Assembly: GCA_024644515.1 (NCBI GenBank) | Contig: JAHEHN010000016.1 | Coordinates: 1 to 36,886, forward strand | Length of the DNA: 36,886 nucleotides | Direction: 5' to 3' | From: Gammaproteobacteria bacterium | GTDB lineage: Bacteria; Pseudomonadota; Gammaproteobacteria; Pseudomonadales; Pseudohongiellaceae | Part shown: positions 8,209 through 18,378 of the stretch, piece by piece | Layout: every line of letters starts with the position of its first letter | Position numbering within the stretch: the first letter of the stretch is position 1 | Notes under the pieces: model-generated | Database searches by the model: none | The model's input: only the letters and a program-made list of their open reading frames with translations | What the model was told of the DNA's origin: nothing | Translations under genes and position numbers: made by a program

Positions 8209-9501
8209 TTAACGCGCCTTTTCGCGGGCGATTGCCCGATGACCGATATCCTTGCGGTAATACACATCTTCCCAGTCGATCTGGCTGGCCAGTTGATAGG
8301 CACGAGCCTGTGCCTGGGTGACGTCATCACCGAGGGCAGTGGCGCACAGTACCCTGCCGCCATTGGTGACAACATCCTGATTTTGCAACGACGTGCCGGC
8401 ATGAAAGATCTTGCTGTGGGCTGAGCCACTGTCTGACTCAAGCCCGCTGATTTTCTTGCCCTTGGCATAGGTATTCGGATAGCCACCGGCAGCCAGAACC
8501 ACGCCCAGAGCAGCTTTTTCATCAAATTCTATGCTGGTCTGATCCAGGGTTTTATTTAACGCAGCCTGACACAGGGCTACCAGGTCGGACTTCAGGCGCA
8601 TCATGATTGGTTGTGCTTCCGGGTCGCCAAAACGACAGTTAAATTCCACGACCTTTGGCGTGCCATCAGGCATTATCATCAGCCCTGCATAAAGAAAACC
8701 GGTATAGGTATTGCCTTCCTCTGCCATGCCTTTCACCGTGGGAAGAATAACCTCCGCCATGGCCCGGTCATGGATTTCGGGGGTAACAACGGGAGCGGGG
8801 GAGTAGGCTCCCATACCGCCGGTATTGGGACCAACATCGCCATCATCTCTGGCTTTGTGGTCCTGGGAAGTGGCAAAGGGCAGGGCATGGGTGCCATCTA
8901 CCAGGGCAATAAAACTTGCTTCTTCACCTTGCATAAACTCTTCAATGACCACCCGGTGTCCGGCCTCACCAAAACTGTTTCCCGATAGCATATCGCGGAT
9001 AGTGTTTTCAGCTTCTTCCTGAGTCTGGGCGATGATAACGCCCTTGCCGGCGGCCAGGCCATCTGCCTTGATGACTATCGGTGTCCCCTGTTCTTTCACA
9101 TAGGCAATGGCAGGCTCTACCTTGGTAAAATTTTGATAGGCGGCAGTAGGAATCTGATGGCGGGCGAGAAAGTCCTTGGTGAATACCTTGGAGCCTTCAA
9201 GCTGGGCTGCGCCTTTGCTGGGACCAAAACATTCCAGCCCCTGGCGTTGAAAATAATCAACAATGCCATCCACCAGCGGTGCTTCAGGACCAATAATGGT
9301 CAGGCCAACATTATTGCCTTTGGCATAGCGGGTCAGGCTTTCAAAATCTGTGATGTCCAGTGCCACATTTTTAATACCTGGCTCACCGGCGGTCCCTGCA
9401 TTACCCGGGACAACAAAAACAGTGTCTACTTGATTGGATTGCGAACATTTCCACGCCAATGCATGTTCACGTCCACCCGAGCCGATAATCATTACGTTCA
9501 T
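8209..9501 (-). CDS. purD: Phosphoribosylamine-glycine ligase (GARS)
   Basis: ATP-grasp enzyme that joins glycine to 5-phosphoribosylamine in purine synthesis. The 430-residue protein starts MNVMIIGSGGREHALAWK, and shows NAGTAGEPG, IGPEAPLVDGIVD, the ATP-grasp segments KADGLAAGKGVIIA and EEFMQGEEASFIALVDG, then GPNTGGMGAYSPAP and EFNCRFGDPEAQ with the metal ligands. It lies 42 bases after purH on the same strand, forming the usual purHD unit. Its last codons contain the 12-bp palindrome CGCGTTAACGCG, with no T-run after it. Confidence 0.97.
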   Translation of the reverse strand: MNVMIIGSGGREHALAWKCSQSNQVDTVFVVPGNAGTAGEPGIKNVALDITDFESLTRYAKGNNVGLTIIGPEAPLVDGIVDYFQRQGLECFGPSKGAAQLEGSKVFTKDFLARHQIPTAAYQNFTKVEPAIAYVKEQGTPIVIKADGLAAGKGVIIAQTQEEAENTIRDMLSGNSFGEAGHRVVIEEFMQGEEASFIALVDGTHALPFATSQDHKARDDGDVGPNTGGMGAYSPAPVVTPEIHDRAMAEVILPTVKGMAEEGNTYTGFLYAGLMIMPDGTPKVVEFNCRFGDPEAQPIMMRLKSDLVALCQAALNKTLDQTSIEFDEKAALGVVLAAGGYPNTYAKGKKISGLESDSGSAHSKIFHAGTSLQNQDVVTNGGRVLCATALGDDVTQAQARAYQLASQIDWEDVYYRKDIGHRAIAREKAR

Positions 9502-9543
9502 AATTAACCTTTAATTAAAGTGTTTATCCTGCATGCAGTTATA

Positions 9544-11124
9544 TTAATGCCTGAAATGACGCATGCCGGTAAACACCATGGCCATTCCCGCTTCATCTGC
9601 GGCGGCTATTACATTGCCATCGCGCATGGCGCCGCCGGGCTGAATTACAGCAGTAATGCCGGCCTTGGCAGCGGCTTCAATGCCATCCGGGAAGGGGAAG
9701 AAGGCATCCGAGGCCATTACTGAACCGGGGACCTCCAGCCCTTCATCAGCGGCTTTGATGCTGGCAATTCTGGCACTGTAGACACGGCTCATCTGGCCGG
9801 CACCGATGCCGATGGTCTGATTATTTTTGACATAAACAATGGCATTGGATTTAACAAATTTAACTACTTTCCAGGCGAACAGCAGGTCACATATTTCATC
9901 TTCAGTGGGCTGACGTTTGCTGACTATCTTCAGGTCTGATTCGGTAATAACCCCCATGTCGGTGTTTTGTACCAGCAAGCCGCCATTTACCCGTTTCAGG
10001 TCCAGTGAGGCTTGGGGAATACTCGACCATTGGCCGCATACGAGCAGGCGCAGGTTTTCCTTGCTTGCCAGTACCTTTGCTGATGTCTCAGTAGCGCCGG
10101 GGGCAATGACAACTTCGGCAAACTGTCGATCAACAATGGCTTTGGCCGTGTCAGCATCAAGCTCGCGGTTAAAGGCAATGATGCCGCCAAATGCCGAAGT
10201 AGGATCTGTCTGGTATGCCTTCTCATAGGCTTCCAGAATTGTGCTGCCACTGGCGACACCACAGGGGTTGGCATGTTTTACAATCACGCAGGCAGGATCT
10301 GTAAAGCCTTTTACACATTCCAGTGCAGCGTCGGTATCATTAATATTATTGAAGGATAATTCTTTTCCTTGCAGCTGACTGGCCGTAGAGATTGAATTTT
10401 CCCGGTCTCCGGATTCCACATAAAACGCGGCTTGCTGATGGGGGTTTTCCCCGTAACGCATGGCCTGTTTCTTTATAAACTGCATATTGTAGGTGCGCGG
10501 AAATTCCTCACTCTCGCCTGTAATTGTGCGGCTGCCGAGATAGTTGGCTATAGCGCCATCGTACTGGGCGGTATGCTCAAAAGTAGCTACAGCAAGATCA
10601 AACCGGGTGTCAGCACTTATGCAGCTTTCATTATTCTTCATTTCGTCGATGACACGCGCATAGTCTCCGGGATTTACGACGACGGTAACCCAGGCATGGT
10701 TTTTGGCTGCTGCCCTGAGCATGGTGGGACCGCCAATGTCGATATTCTCGATTGCTGTTGGTAGATCACAATCCGGATTGGCGACGGTTGCCTGAAAAGG
10801 ATAAAGGTTGACCACCACCATATCGATGGGGGGGATATCATGCGCCGCCATAACAGCATCATCCTGGCCGCGTCGGGCAAGAATGCCGCCATGTACTTTC
10901 GGATGCAGTGTTTTTACCCGGCCGTCCATCATTTCGGGAAAACCGGTGTATTCAGAAATTTCGGTGACGGGAATGCCTTCACCGCTAAGCAACTTGTAGG
11001 TGCCGCCAGTAGAGAGCAGTTCTACACCAAGGCCATGAAGGGCACGGGCAAATTCAGCTATGCCGGATTTATCAGAAACACTGATGAGCGCTCGGCTCAC
11101 GGGAGAGGGGGGTTGCGCATTCAT
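9544..11124 (-). CDS. purH: Bifunctional AICAR formyltransferase / IMP cyclohydrolase
   Basis: Catalyses the last two steps to IMP. The 526-residue protein has the normal two domains. The N-terminal MGS-like cyclohydrolase begins [19 protein letters not shown] and contains STGGTYKLL and [17 protein letters not shown]. The C-terminal transformylase has the catalytic KHANPCGVA and [22 protein letters not shown], ending [10 protein letters not shown]...GMRHFRH. It sits 111 bases downstream of fis and 42 upstream of purD. No PurR-type operator was recognised. Confidence 0.97.
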   Translation of the reverse strand: MNAQPPSPVSRALISVSDKSGIAEFARALHGLGVELLSTGGTYKLLSGEGIPVTEISEYTGFPEMMDGRVKTLHPKVHGGILARRGQDDAVMAAHDIPPIDMVVVNLYPFQATVANPDCDLPTAIENIDIGGPTMLRAAAKNHAWVTVVVNPGDYARVIDEMKNNESCISADTRFDLAVATFEHTAQYDGAIANYLGSRTITGESEEFPRTYNMQFIKKQAMRYGENPHQQAAFYVESGDRENSISTASQLQGKELSFNNINDTDAALECVKGFTDPACVIVKHANPCGVASGSTILEAYEKAYQTDPTSAFGGIIAFNRELDADTAKAIVDRQFAEVVIAPGATETSAKVLASKENLRLLVCGQWSSIPQASLDLKRVNGGLLVQNTDMGVITESDLKIVSKRQPTEDEICDLLFAWKVVKFVKSNAIVYVKNNQTIGIGAGQMSRVYSARIASIKAADEGLEVPGSVMASDAFFPFPDGIEAAAKAGITAVIQPGGAMRDGNVIAAADEAGMAMVFTGMRHFRH

Positions 11125-11235
11125 TGCAGTTGAGTCTTCTTTATTTATTGAGGGACAGGAATGTTAAGGTTGATTTCTTTTCAGGTTACAGCTTACAGGC
11201 GTGCCTACGGTTTCTAATTGACGCTAAATCCGGTG

Positions 11236-11565
11236 TTAATTCAGCATGCCATACTTTTTTAATTTCTTGCGTAATGTACCACGATTCAGACCCAGCATGG
11301 CAGACGCCTTGCTCTGATTACTGCGTGTATATTGCATAACGCTTTCCAGCAGGGGTGCTTCTACTTCCGATAGCACCAGTTCATATAATTCGCTGATATG
11401 TTCGCTGTCAACTTTGGTAAGGTAGTCATTGAGGGAAGATGTAACACATTCTCTCAGGGTCTGTCCCTGTCTTGGCATGCTGCCTTCATCGGCAGTGGCA
11501 AGAGGCTCTGCTTTTTTACTGCTGCCAGAATTAAATTCTTCTTCCTCGTCAAAGAAATTACTCAT
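11236..11565 (-). CDS. fis: DNA-binding protein Fis
   Basis: A 109-residue nucleoid-associated protein that bends DNA and activates rRNA and other promoters. The C-terminal helix-turn-helix ([25 protein letters not shown]) is nearly the family consensus. Ahead of it lie the dimer helices (LNDYL...[22 protein letters not shown]). The N-terminal 35 residues are acidic and longer than in E. coli Fis (98 aa). The start overlaps the dusB stop by 4 bases, reproducing the dusB-fis operon and implying translational coupling. Confidence 0.97.
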   Translation of the reverse strand: MSNFFDEEEEFNSGSSKKAEPLATADEGSMPRQGQTLRECVTSSLNDYLTKVDSEHISELYELVLSEVEAPLLESVMQYTRSNQSKASAMLGLNRGTLRKKLKKYGMLN

Positions 11566-12626
11566 GCTGCCAGTTCCTTGAATTGTCGATTTTTTACTTG
11601 TTGTTTTGTTTCAGAACTTTTCAGGAATTCAAATATCATATCCAGAGTGTGAAGTTGGGCGCTACAGTCTTGAAGACTGTTAAATTCTTTTCTGAAAGAA
11701 AGTACCAGACTATCAAGTTCTTTTCCGCCAATTTCCAGATCATGGGCTTCTTCCAGATTCCCAAGGTACCAGGCGGTATGTTTGCGGGCGAAAAAGACAC
11801 CTTTTACCGGCCCATAAAACTCATGCAGACTTTGTATATGAGCGCTCATGATGGCATGGATTTCCTGAAGAGTCTTTGTTCTTTTCAGCGTGCCGTGTTC
11901 CAGGTAGTGGTTTATGGCATCGAAAATCCAGGGCCTACCCTGGGCGCCTCTACCTATCATTAATCCATCTGCCCGGGTTTGTTTGAGTACTTGCGCGGCC
12001 TGATAGGGTGACTCAATATCACCATTGGCGAAGACAGGAATGGAGATAGCATTCTTGATTGCAGCGATGGTGTCATATTCGACAGCCCCCTTGAAAGCAC
12101 AGGCACGAGTTCTGCCATGAACCGCCAGAGACTGAATGCCGCAATCTTCGGCTAATCTGGCAATTGCCACGCCATTGCGATTTTCCGGATTCCAGCCGGT
12201 TCGGATTTTAAGCGTAACAGGGACGTCTACGGCCGCAACAACCGCTTTCAGGATGGCTTCCACCTGGTCAGGATATTGCAGGAGTGCTGAACCGGCCGAG
12301 CGTTTCAGGACTTTCTTGGCTGGACATCCCATGTTGATGTCGATGATCTGGGCACCCTTTTCAGCATTAAGACGTGCTGCCTCAGCCATCATCAAGGGAT
12401 CTGCGCCGGCTATCTGGACTACGCGGGGTTCTTCCTCGCCATCATGGCATCGGCGCAAACGTGACTTTTCCTGTCCCCAGAGTTTGATATTGGAGGTAAG
12501 CATTTCCGAAGGCGTCAAGGCTGCACCATGGCGCCGGCAGAGACGACGAAAGGGTTGATCCGTCACTCCCGCCATTGGTGCAAGCACAACACAAGAAGCC
12601 AATGAAAAATTTCCGATTTTTATCAC
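11562..12626 (-). CDS. dusB: tRNA-dihydrouridine synthase B
   Basis: An FMN-dependent enzyme that reduces a uridine in the tRNA D-loop to dihydrouridine. The TIM-barrel landmarks are [23 protein letters not shown], the catalytic cysteine in [35 protein letters not shown] and [13 protein letters not shown], followed by the C-terminal tRNA-binding helices. The protein has 354 residues. Its start is a GTG with only a weak upstream purine stretch. It is co-transcribed with fis, as in many gammaproteobacteria. Upstream is a 13-base palindrome (GGATAAATTATCC, 12699-12711) of unknown role. Confidence 0.96.
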   Translation of the reverse strand: MIKIGNFSLASCVVLAPMAGVTDQPFRRLCRRHGAALTPSEMLTSNIKLWGQEKSRLRRCHDGEEEPRVVQIAGADPLMMAEAARLNAEKGAQIIDINMGCPAKKVLKRSAGSALLQYPDQVEAILKAVVAAVDVPVTLKIRTGWNPENRNGVAIARLAEDCGIQSLAVHGRTRACAFKGAVEYDTIAAIKNAISIPVFANGDIESPYQAAQVLKQTRADGLMIGRGAQGRPWIFDAINHYLEHGTLKRTKTLQEIHAIMSAHIQSLHEFYGPVKGVFFARKHTAWYLGNLEEAHDLEIGGKELDSLVLSFRKEFNSLQDCSAQLHTLDMIFEFLKSSETKQQVKNRQFKELAA

Positions 12627-12742
12627 TACAAAGACTCTACGGGTTCTTTCAGAGGCAGTTAGTCTACTAGATTTGGGGGTAGATTCGAACTAAACGCGGG
12701 ATAAATTATCCAGCTCAGCGCGCTTGCCTTCAATGATATTGA

Positions 12743-14563
12743 TCAGGGGTTACGGAACACCAGTGAATAGCCCGTTGCATCATCCCCAGGATCAACCAGT
12801 TCCAGTGAAACCTGAATAGAGGAATGGGCTGGCATATGGGTAAACAGGTGCATCTCCTCTGGCAGGTACTCCAGGGGAGTAAATACCCGGTTTGCCACGA
12901 TAGTGCCGTTATTGTTGGTAAAATTAAGCTCTACCAGCGGGAATGGCTGTTCTCTGGCCGCATCATTACGGAAAATAAAATTAACCAGAAGGGCATCAGC
13001 CAGCGCAGGATGGGAGCGAATCATCAGTTCTTCGGTAATCAGGGCAGAAAGATCTATTGCGCTGGTGTCGGGGCATTCAATTAAATTGCACAGACGGGCA
13101 GTTGCCGGGTCGAAACGTTCATCCTCAATTAGCGACTCGAGGTTATACCAGGCAAATTGTCCGGCAAGAGTAAAAATCAGTAAAACGCTAAGCAAGGACA
13201 GGGCAATGGTTTTGGTTTTCTTCAGGGGATCATAAAAACTGGCAAGTTCCACCGGCTCTTCATTAATTGCTTCCAGGTTTTCCGGCGGTAGTGGCAGGAG
13301 TGAATCACTATCTCTTAATGTGGAGAGATTGTTGTGGATGAAGGCTTTTTCATCATCTGTTTGTAGCGGAAGTTTTTCAACCAGCGTAGTACCTTGCTCG
13401 GGAAGCGGTGCCTGTTTAAGTACAGGGGACCAGGCAAAGGCGCTTTGCTGGAGACTTACCGGAATATTTTCACTGGCAACAAAGTCGGGCGCCAGTATCG
13501 GAATGGCGCTTTCTTCCAGATCCCCTTCAACCTGTGCTGCAGTGAGTCCCATACTTGAGGCGCTTGCTGCGAGCTTCTCAATGGCCTGCTTGCCCTCCTC
13601 CCTGGATATTTCCCCAGCTGTTTCTGCAAGAGTCGTGTCTGGCTTTGATGCATCTTCATGAACCTGAACAAGCGCATCCTCCTGCGCGAAATTTTGGTCG
13701 CTGGTATCCGCATGTGGCGACTCATCACTGGCTATGATAGCGCCGCTATTATCTTCCGGGGTCAGATCGAAACTGAAATCGATGACTTTAACTTGATATG
13801 CCGCAGGATCAAGAAAGGCGTTGAACCCGACAGGACTTTTCTGGTTTGTATCATCTGAAGTTTCTTGGTCAACGTGCTGGTTGACCTGGTTTTCGAGGTT
13901 CTCCAGGCTGTCTTCGGTATATTCTGGTGATGCCTGCTCTGCTATCGCTTCATGATCATTATCAGTTTCATCACTTTCATCATCGCCTTGCTCGAGGTTT
14001 TCTCTATCATCATCTGCCGAAAATATTTGTTCCTCAAAAAACACAGCGGTTTCTTCTGTGGATTGTTCGGGCAGGGAGTCTGTCGGTTTATTGTCCCCGG
14101 GTTCTGTCGCGTCATCTTCCGCACCGTCAAAGGTTTTCCATGAAATAAAAGGGGTGTTTTCTTCTTCTAACGCGCTTGCTTCTGTAATCCCGGAATGGTT
14201 TTCAGCAGTATCTTCTGCATTAAATTGTGTTTCAGCTGATTCCGGATTGTTTTTCGCATAAATCTCGTCAACGTCCGGTTCTATCGTGAATAATGGAATA
14301 TCTTCTTGTTCTGGCGCAGGTGTTGAAGCGAGTGGGGAATCGGGTTTTTCAGTATGCGTTGATGGTTCGTCGGAGGGAGATTTTTCCCTGTTATAACTTT
14401 GCGTACTCTCTTTATTTTGCCTGGGCGTTATTTTGTTCTGGGCAGCCAGAAACACTTCCATGCATGAGCAACACCTGACAACACCATTGGCAGCTTGCAT
14501 ATGTGCATCGGTGACCTTGAAAGAGGTCTGGCAGTATGGGCATTGAGTGAGGAAGTTGGCCAT
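12743..14563 (-). CDS. Zinc-ribbon and DUF3426 domain membrane protein
   Basis: The product has 606 residues. Residues 1-42 form an MJ0042-type zinc ribbon (two CxxC pairs, in QCPYCQTS and CCSCMEV). Residues 45-440 are a long, very acidic, low-complexity linker. A single membrane helix lies near 451-473 (IALSLLSVLLIFTLAGQFAW), and the C-terminal 130 residues match the DUF3426 type. The expected topology is cytoplasmic ribbon and linker with a periplasmic C-terminal domain. The function is unknown. The gene occupies the same place between prmA and dusB in Pseudomonas-type genomes, but this linker seems unusually long. A TATAAT lies at 14626-14631 upstream, without a good -35. Confidence 0.85.
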   Translation of the reverse strand: MANFLTQCPYCQTSFKVTDAHMQAANGVVRCCSCMEVFLAAQNKITPRQNKESTQSYNREKSPSDEPSTHTEKPDSPLASTPAPEQEDIPLFTIEPDVDEIYAKNNPESAETQFNAEDTAENHSGITEASALEEENTPFISWKTFDGAEDDATEPGDNKPTDSLPEQSTEETAVFFEEQIFSADDDRENLEQGDDESDETDNDHEAIAEQASPEYTEDSLENLENQVNQHVDQETSDDTNQKSPVGFNAFLDPAAYQVKVIDFSFDLTPEDNSGAIIASDESPHADTSDQNFAQEDALVQVHEDASKPDTTLAETAGEISREEGKQAIEKLAASASSMGLTAAQVEGDLEESAIPILAPDFVASENIPVSLQQSAFAWSPVLKQAPLPEQGTTLVEKLPLQTDDEKAFIHNNLSTLRDSDSLLPLPPENLEAINEEPVELASFYDPLKKTKTIALSLLSVLLIFTLAGQFAWYNLESLIEDERFDPATARLCNLIECPDTSAIDLSALITEELMIRSHPALADALLVNFIFRNDAAREQPFPLVELNFTNNNGTIVANRVFTPLEYLPEEMHLFTHMPAHSSIQVSLELVDPGDDATGYSLVFRNP

Positions 14564-14668
14564 TGAAAATCTGGGTTAGGGTTTTCTGTAATTCTAACCT
14601 GTCTATAAATGTTTTAGTGACCTGAATTATAGGAGTCTGTGATCGATCTTGCTTTCCAGATTTAGCCG

Positions 14669-15574
14669 TCAGTTTTTACGTATTCCGTCCAGTCTAACCC
14701 AATCTGCCTGATAAAGAGGGGGTGAAAAACTGATCCATTTTTCGTAGGCTGACATGACTTCCTCAGCCTGTTCCCGCAGGATGCCGGATAGCAGTATGAT
14801 GCCTCCCGGTTTTATCATGGCGGTCAGGTATTCGGCCAGATTTATCAGCGGGCCAGCAAGAATATTGGCCAGCACAATATCCACCTGCTGCAATTCTTCA
14901 TGGCGCAGGGCATTGGCAAAATCACCCGGTAAATAAAGCATAAAGCGTGACTGGGAAAGAGAATTCTTTTTGCAGTTATCGCTTGTGGCCTGCAGCGCCT
15001 GCGGATCATTGTCTACCCCGTAAACCCTGTCAGCTCCCAATAGCAGAGCGGCAATGCCGAGTATCCCGGAACCACACCCATAGTCAATAAGGTCTTTGTT
15101 GCTGACATCATTTGCGGCCAGCCATTCCAGACACATGGCGGTGGTTGGGTGCGTTCCCGTACCAAATGCCAGGCCCGGGTCCAGTTCCATAACGACCGCA
15201 TTTTCAGTGTCGGGTTTGATGCCTGTAGGGCAGACCCAAAAGTGATTGGCAAAACACATGGGTTGAAAATCGTCGAGCCAGGCACGCTCCCAATCCTGAT
15301 CTTCGAGGTGCGTCAGGGGACAAGAATCGAGTGAGAGAGAGGCAAGGGCTTCATCAAGGGTAACTTGCAAGGCGCGCTGGTCGAGCTCTGAGGAAAATAG
15401 TCCCACCACGGTAACCAGGTCCCAGATAGGCGTTTCACCCGGGCCGGGTTCGAAAATTGGCTGGTCTTGTGAATCGGTGAGGGTGACCGACAGGGCGCCG
15501 GCATCCAACAATACCTGCTCAACCGTGTCAGCTTGAGTTGCCTGTACCGGAATCTGTATTTGCAGCCAGGAGAT
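14669..15574 (-). CDS. prmA: Ribosomal protein L11 methyltransferase, probable ATC start
   Basis: SAM-dependent trimethylation of ribosomal protein L11. The methyltransferase core is clear: DPGLAFGTGTHPTT, DYGCGSGILGIAAL (SAM loop), VDNDPQAL, NILAGPL and GGIILLSGIL. The first conventional start is a TTG at 15511 (280 aa), but this cuts off conserved sequence. In the same frame upstream lies SWLQIQIPVQ...VEQVL, which aligns with the normal PrmA beginning (MPWLQVRL...). The residue in the Met position is an ATC codon (15572-15574) with AAAGGGG about 9 bases upstream. That start gives 301 residues, against 293 in E. coli. The frame continues open up to the accC stop codon. Confidence 0.85.
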   Translation of the reverse strand: MSWLQIQIPVQATQADTVEQVLLDAGALSVTLTDSQDQPIFEPGPGETPIWDLVTVVGLFSSELDQRALQVTLDEALASLSLDSCPLTHLEDQDWERAWLDDFQPMCFANHFWVCPTGIKPDTENAVVMELDPGLAFGTGTHPTTAMCLEWLAANDVSNKDLIDYGCGSGILGIAALLLGADRVYGVDNDPQALQATSDNCKKNSLSQSRFMLYLPGDFANALRHEELQQVDIVLANILAGPLINLAEYLTAMIKPGGIILLSGILREQAEEVMSAYEKWISFSPPLYQADWVRLDGIRKN

Positions 15575-15661
15575 AGTCTGGGACCCCTTTCCAATATGGG
15601 TTATGAATCGACCTGATGCGCTTGCGCACCAGGCAGGAATTTTCTTTGTCGATCCGGCGCT

Positions 15662-17005
15662 CTAGCGATCTTTGAGCTTTTCTTCCAGATAGTGGATATT
15701 GGCACCGCCTTTCCTGAAGCCTTCATCTTTCATGATGTCGACCTGAAGCGGAATATTGGTCTTTATTCCGTCTACCAGCATTTCACCCAGTGCATTCTGC
15801 ATTCTGCCAATGGCCACGTCGCGGGTTGGGCCAAAGGCAATAAGCTTGGCGATCAGCGAGTCATAATAGGGTGGGACGGTATAGCCGCTATAAATATGCG
15901 AGTCTACCCTGATGCCATTTCCCCCGGGAGAATGGAAAAGCTTGACGGTGCCGGGGCTAGGCATAAATGTATTCGGGTCTTCAGCATTGATGCGGCATTC
16001 AATGGCATGTCCAATAATACTGATGTCTTCCTGCTTCACAGACAGCTCCAGACCCGCCGCGATGCGTAATTGTTCCCTGACTATGTCAATGCCGGTAACG
16101 CGCTCAGTAACGGGATGCTCGACCTGCACACGGGTATTCATTTCAATAAAATAAAATTGGCCGTCTTCATAGAGAAATTCCAGAGTGCCGGCACCACGGT
16201 ATTTTATTTTTTCACAGGCCTTTATGCAGGTATCCATGATGCCTGCCCGGGTTTTCTCGTCAATGCCCGGGGCTGGTGCTTCTTCAACAACTTTTTGATG
16301 ACGACGTTGCATGGAGCAGTCGCGATCACCGAGACAAATGGCATTACCTCTGCCGTCGCCGATGACCTGAATTTCAACATGGCGGGGATTGCCCAGAAAT
16401 TTTTCCAGGTACACCACATCGCTGCCGAAATAGGATTTGGCTTCGCTCTTGGTAACCTGAATTGACTTGATCAGGTCTTCAGCCTTTTCAACAACGCGCA
16501 TGCCACGACCACCGCCGCCGGCCGCAGCCTTGATCATCACTGGAAAGCCAATTTTTTCTGCAAGGGCGAGGATTTCCTTTTCATCCTCTCCCAGGGGACC
16601 GTTAGAACCAGGGACAGTTGGAACGCCGGCTTTTTTCATGACGTCAATGGCGCTGACCTTGTCGCCCATGGAGCGAATGGTTTCGGCAGTGGGGCCAATA
16701 AAAATAAATCCACACTGTTCCACCTGTTCGGCAAAATCCGCATTTTCGGAAAGAAAGCCATAACCAGGATGTACAGCATCGGCATTGGTAAGTTCCATGG
16801 CACTGATCAGGGCCGGAACGTTCAGGTAACTGTCGGTAGAAGAGGCGGGGCCAATACAGACTGATTCATCAGACAACATGACATGCATCAGGTCTCTGTC
16901 AGCAGTTGAATGTACCGCGACAGTTTTAATGCCCATTTCCTTGCAGGCTCGAAGGACTCGCAGGGCGATTTCACCGCGGTTTGCAATTAATACTTTTTTC
17001 AACAT
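15662..17005 (-). CDS. accC: Biotin carboxylase subunit of acetyl-CoA carboxylase
   Basis: Carboxylates biotin on AccB using ATP and bicarbonate, at the start of fatty-acid synthesis. The 447-residue protein begins [20 protein letters not shown] and contains the ATP-grasp lid [45 protein letters not shown] and ECRINAEDP. The start at 17005 matches E. coli AccC (449 aa); an upstream in-frame extension to 17083 would overlap accB and is not conserved. It ends in TAG, after which the frame stays open into prmA. Confidence 0.97.
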   Translation of the reverse strand: MLKKVLIANRGEIALRVLRACKEMGIKTVAVHSTADRDLMHVMLSDESVCIGPASSTDSYLNVPALISAMELTNADAVHPGYGFLSENADFAEQVEQCGFIFIGPTAETIRSMGDKVSAIDVMKKAGVPTVPGSNGPLGEDEKEILALAEKIGFPVMIKAAAGGGGRGMRVVEKAEDLIKSIQVTKSEAKSYFGSDVVYLEKFLGNPRHVEIQVIGDGRGNAICLGDRDCSMQRRHQKVVEEAPAPGIDEKTRAGIMDTCIKACEKIKYRGAGTLEFLYEDGQFYFIEMNTRVQVEHPVTERVTGIDIVREQLRIAAGLELSVKQEDISIIGHAIECRINAEDPNTFMPSPGTVKLFHSPGGNGIRVDSHIYSGYTVPPYYDSLIAKLIAFGPTRDVAIGRMQNALGEMLVDGIKTNIPLQVDIMKDEGFRKGGANIHYLEEKLKDR

Positions 17006-17054
17006 GAGTAGATAATTCCTGGATGTTTGTGAGTCATACTTAACCAGCGCTTCC

Positions 17055-17522
17055 CTAGACGATTGTGACAAGGGGCTGATCAAACTCGACGGGTTCCCCG
17101 TCTTCCACCAGGATTGCTTCTATGGTGCCAGCCTTGTTGGCTTCAATCTGGTTCATCATTTTCATGGCTTCGATAATACAAATGACATCACCGGCCTGTA
17201 CCTGCTTGCCCACTTCGATAAAAGCAGGGGAAGTAGGAGAGGGTGAGCGATAGAAGGTGCCCACCATGGGAGACTTAACGGCCGCACCTTTGTGCTCACT
17301 GGCACTGCTTTTTACTTCTGCAGAGTCACTGGCAGGAGCTGGCGCTGCGGCGGCAGGAGCAGGAGCTGGCGCTGCAGGAGCTTGAACATACTGGGGGGCA
17401 GGCGCGGAATAGGGGGAGTTGCGGCTGATGCGAACCGCTTCTTCGCCTTCCTTGATTTCTATTTCTGCCACGTCAGATGATTCAAGTAATTCGATAAGTT
17501 TTTTTACTTTTCTGATATCCAT
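17055..17522 (-). CDS. accB: Biotin carboxyl carrier protein of acetyl-CoA carboxylase
   Basis: Carries the biotin group between biotin carboxylase and carboxyltransferase. The 155-residue protein has a short N-terminal domain ([18 protein letters not shown]), an Ala/Pro-rich flexible linker (about residues 38-65) and a C-terminal biotinyl domain with the biotinylated lysine in [11 protein letters not shown]. It starts at ATG and lies 49 bases upstream of accC, the usual accBC operon. Confidence 0.97.
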   Translation of the reverse strand: MDIRKVKKLIELLESSDVAEIEIKEGEEAVRISRNSPYSAPAPQYVQAPAAPAPAPAAAAPAPASDSAEVKSSASEHKGAAVKSPMVGTFYRSPSPTSPAFIEVGKQVQAGDVICIIEAMKMMNQIEANKAGTIEAILVEDGEPVEFDQPLVTIV

Positions 17523-17691
17523 TGTTATCTCTTTATTTGCCTGTGTTTGTGTGATAAAAAATATTGTAAATAGATTACCGGGTTTTTTTGCTGCCTGGCT
17601 ATATTAGCTAACCAGCTTTTATACATGTCTGTACACTTACTATTTCTGCTATATCGGGTATGTCGATACTGTTTTGTCAGGTTAATGGTAA

Positions 17692-18129
17692 TTATTCAAT
17701 TCTTGCCAGTGCCGCCTGCAAGGCCAGTTCGTAGCCAATCGGCCCGAGGCCGACTACGCTACCGATAGCAATGTCGCTTAAAAAGGAATGTTTTCGAAAT
17801 TCCTCCCTAGCATGAACATTAGAGAGGTGGACCTCAATGAATGGAATTTCTACCCCTAGCAGGGCATCCCTGAGAGCGATACTGGTATGGGTAAAAGCTG
17901 CCGGGTTTATAATAATAAAGTCTATGCCTGTTGTTTTTGCCTGGTGAACGCGTTCAATGATTTCAGCTTCAGCATTGCTTTGCAGAAACTCAATCCGGTG
18001 ACCGCTTTCCTCGCAAAGCTCCGTTAATTTTACGTTGATATCATCAAGGGTATCGGAGCCATATATTTCCGGTTCCCTGCTACCAAGCAAATTCAGGTTT
18101 GGACCATTAATTACCAGTAAGGCTGCCAT
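17692..18129 (-). CDS. aroQ: Type II 3-dehydroquinate dehydratase
   Basis: Third step of the shikimate pathway. The 145-residue dodecameric flavodoxin-like fold shows the lid motif [17 protein letters not shown] with catalytic Arg and Tyr, the [13 protein letters not shown] segment, [29 protein letters not shown] (catalytic His) and [11 protein letters not shown]. The ATG at 18129 is used because it gives [11 protein letters not shown], the family N-terminus, with GGTG nearby. A longer frame to 18159 adds ten unrelated residues. It is followed by accB after 169 bases, an arrangement also found in Pseudomonas. Confidence 0.96.
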   Translation of the reverse strand: MAALLVINGPNLNLLGSREPEIYGSDTLDDINVKLTELCEESGHRIEFLQSNAEAEIIERVHQAKTTGIDFIIINPAAFTHTSIALRDALLGVEIPFIEVHLSNVHAREEFRKHSFLSDIAIGSVVGLGPIGYELALQAALARIE

Positions 18130-18378
18130 TGTGTCACCGTTTGTATACGAGACCACCATATTTGCAGATTTCTTATGCTGATGGCGGTAAAAAAGTGAAG
18201 ATTAGCATTTTTAACCGACGATGCCCACAAGATCGGAACATTTTTCGTCAAATATTAATAAATCAGTAAAGTGAGGAGTTATAGTTGGTTTAATAGGTAA
18301 TAGTAGTTTTTATTGGATATTTGTCTTCATTATTGTGAATTTTAGCTACTTTTACCGTTATTTATCAGCAAGACTGTC

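Noticed and set aside
8205-8216. Palindrome CGCGTTAACGCG at the purD stop as a terminator
   Set aside because: No T-run follows on the minus strand, and part of it is purD coding sequence.
12680-12700. tRNA T-arm-like sequence upstream of dusB (TAGTTCGAATCTA on the minus strand)
   Set aside because: No acceptor, D or anticodon arm can be built around it and the T-stem has a mismatch, so it is not a tRNA gene.
12743-14563. Several plus-strand open frames of 60-113 codons opposite the DUF3426 gene
   Set aside because: They are mirror frames of the acidic, low-complexity linker, with no homology and no ribosome-binding sites.
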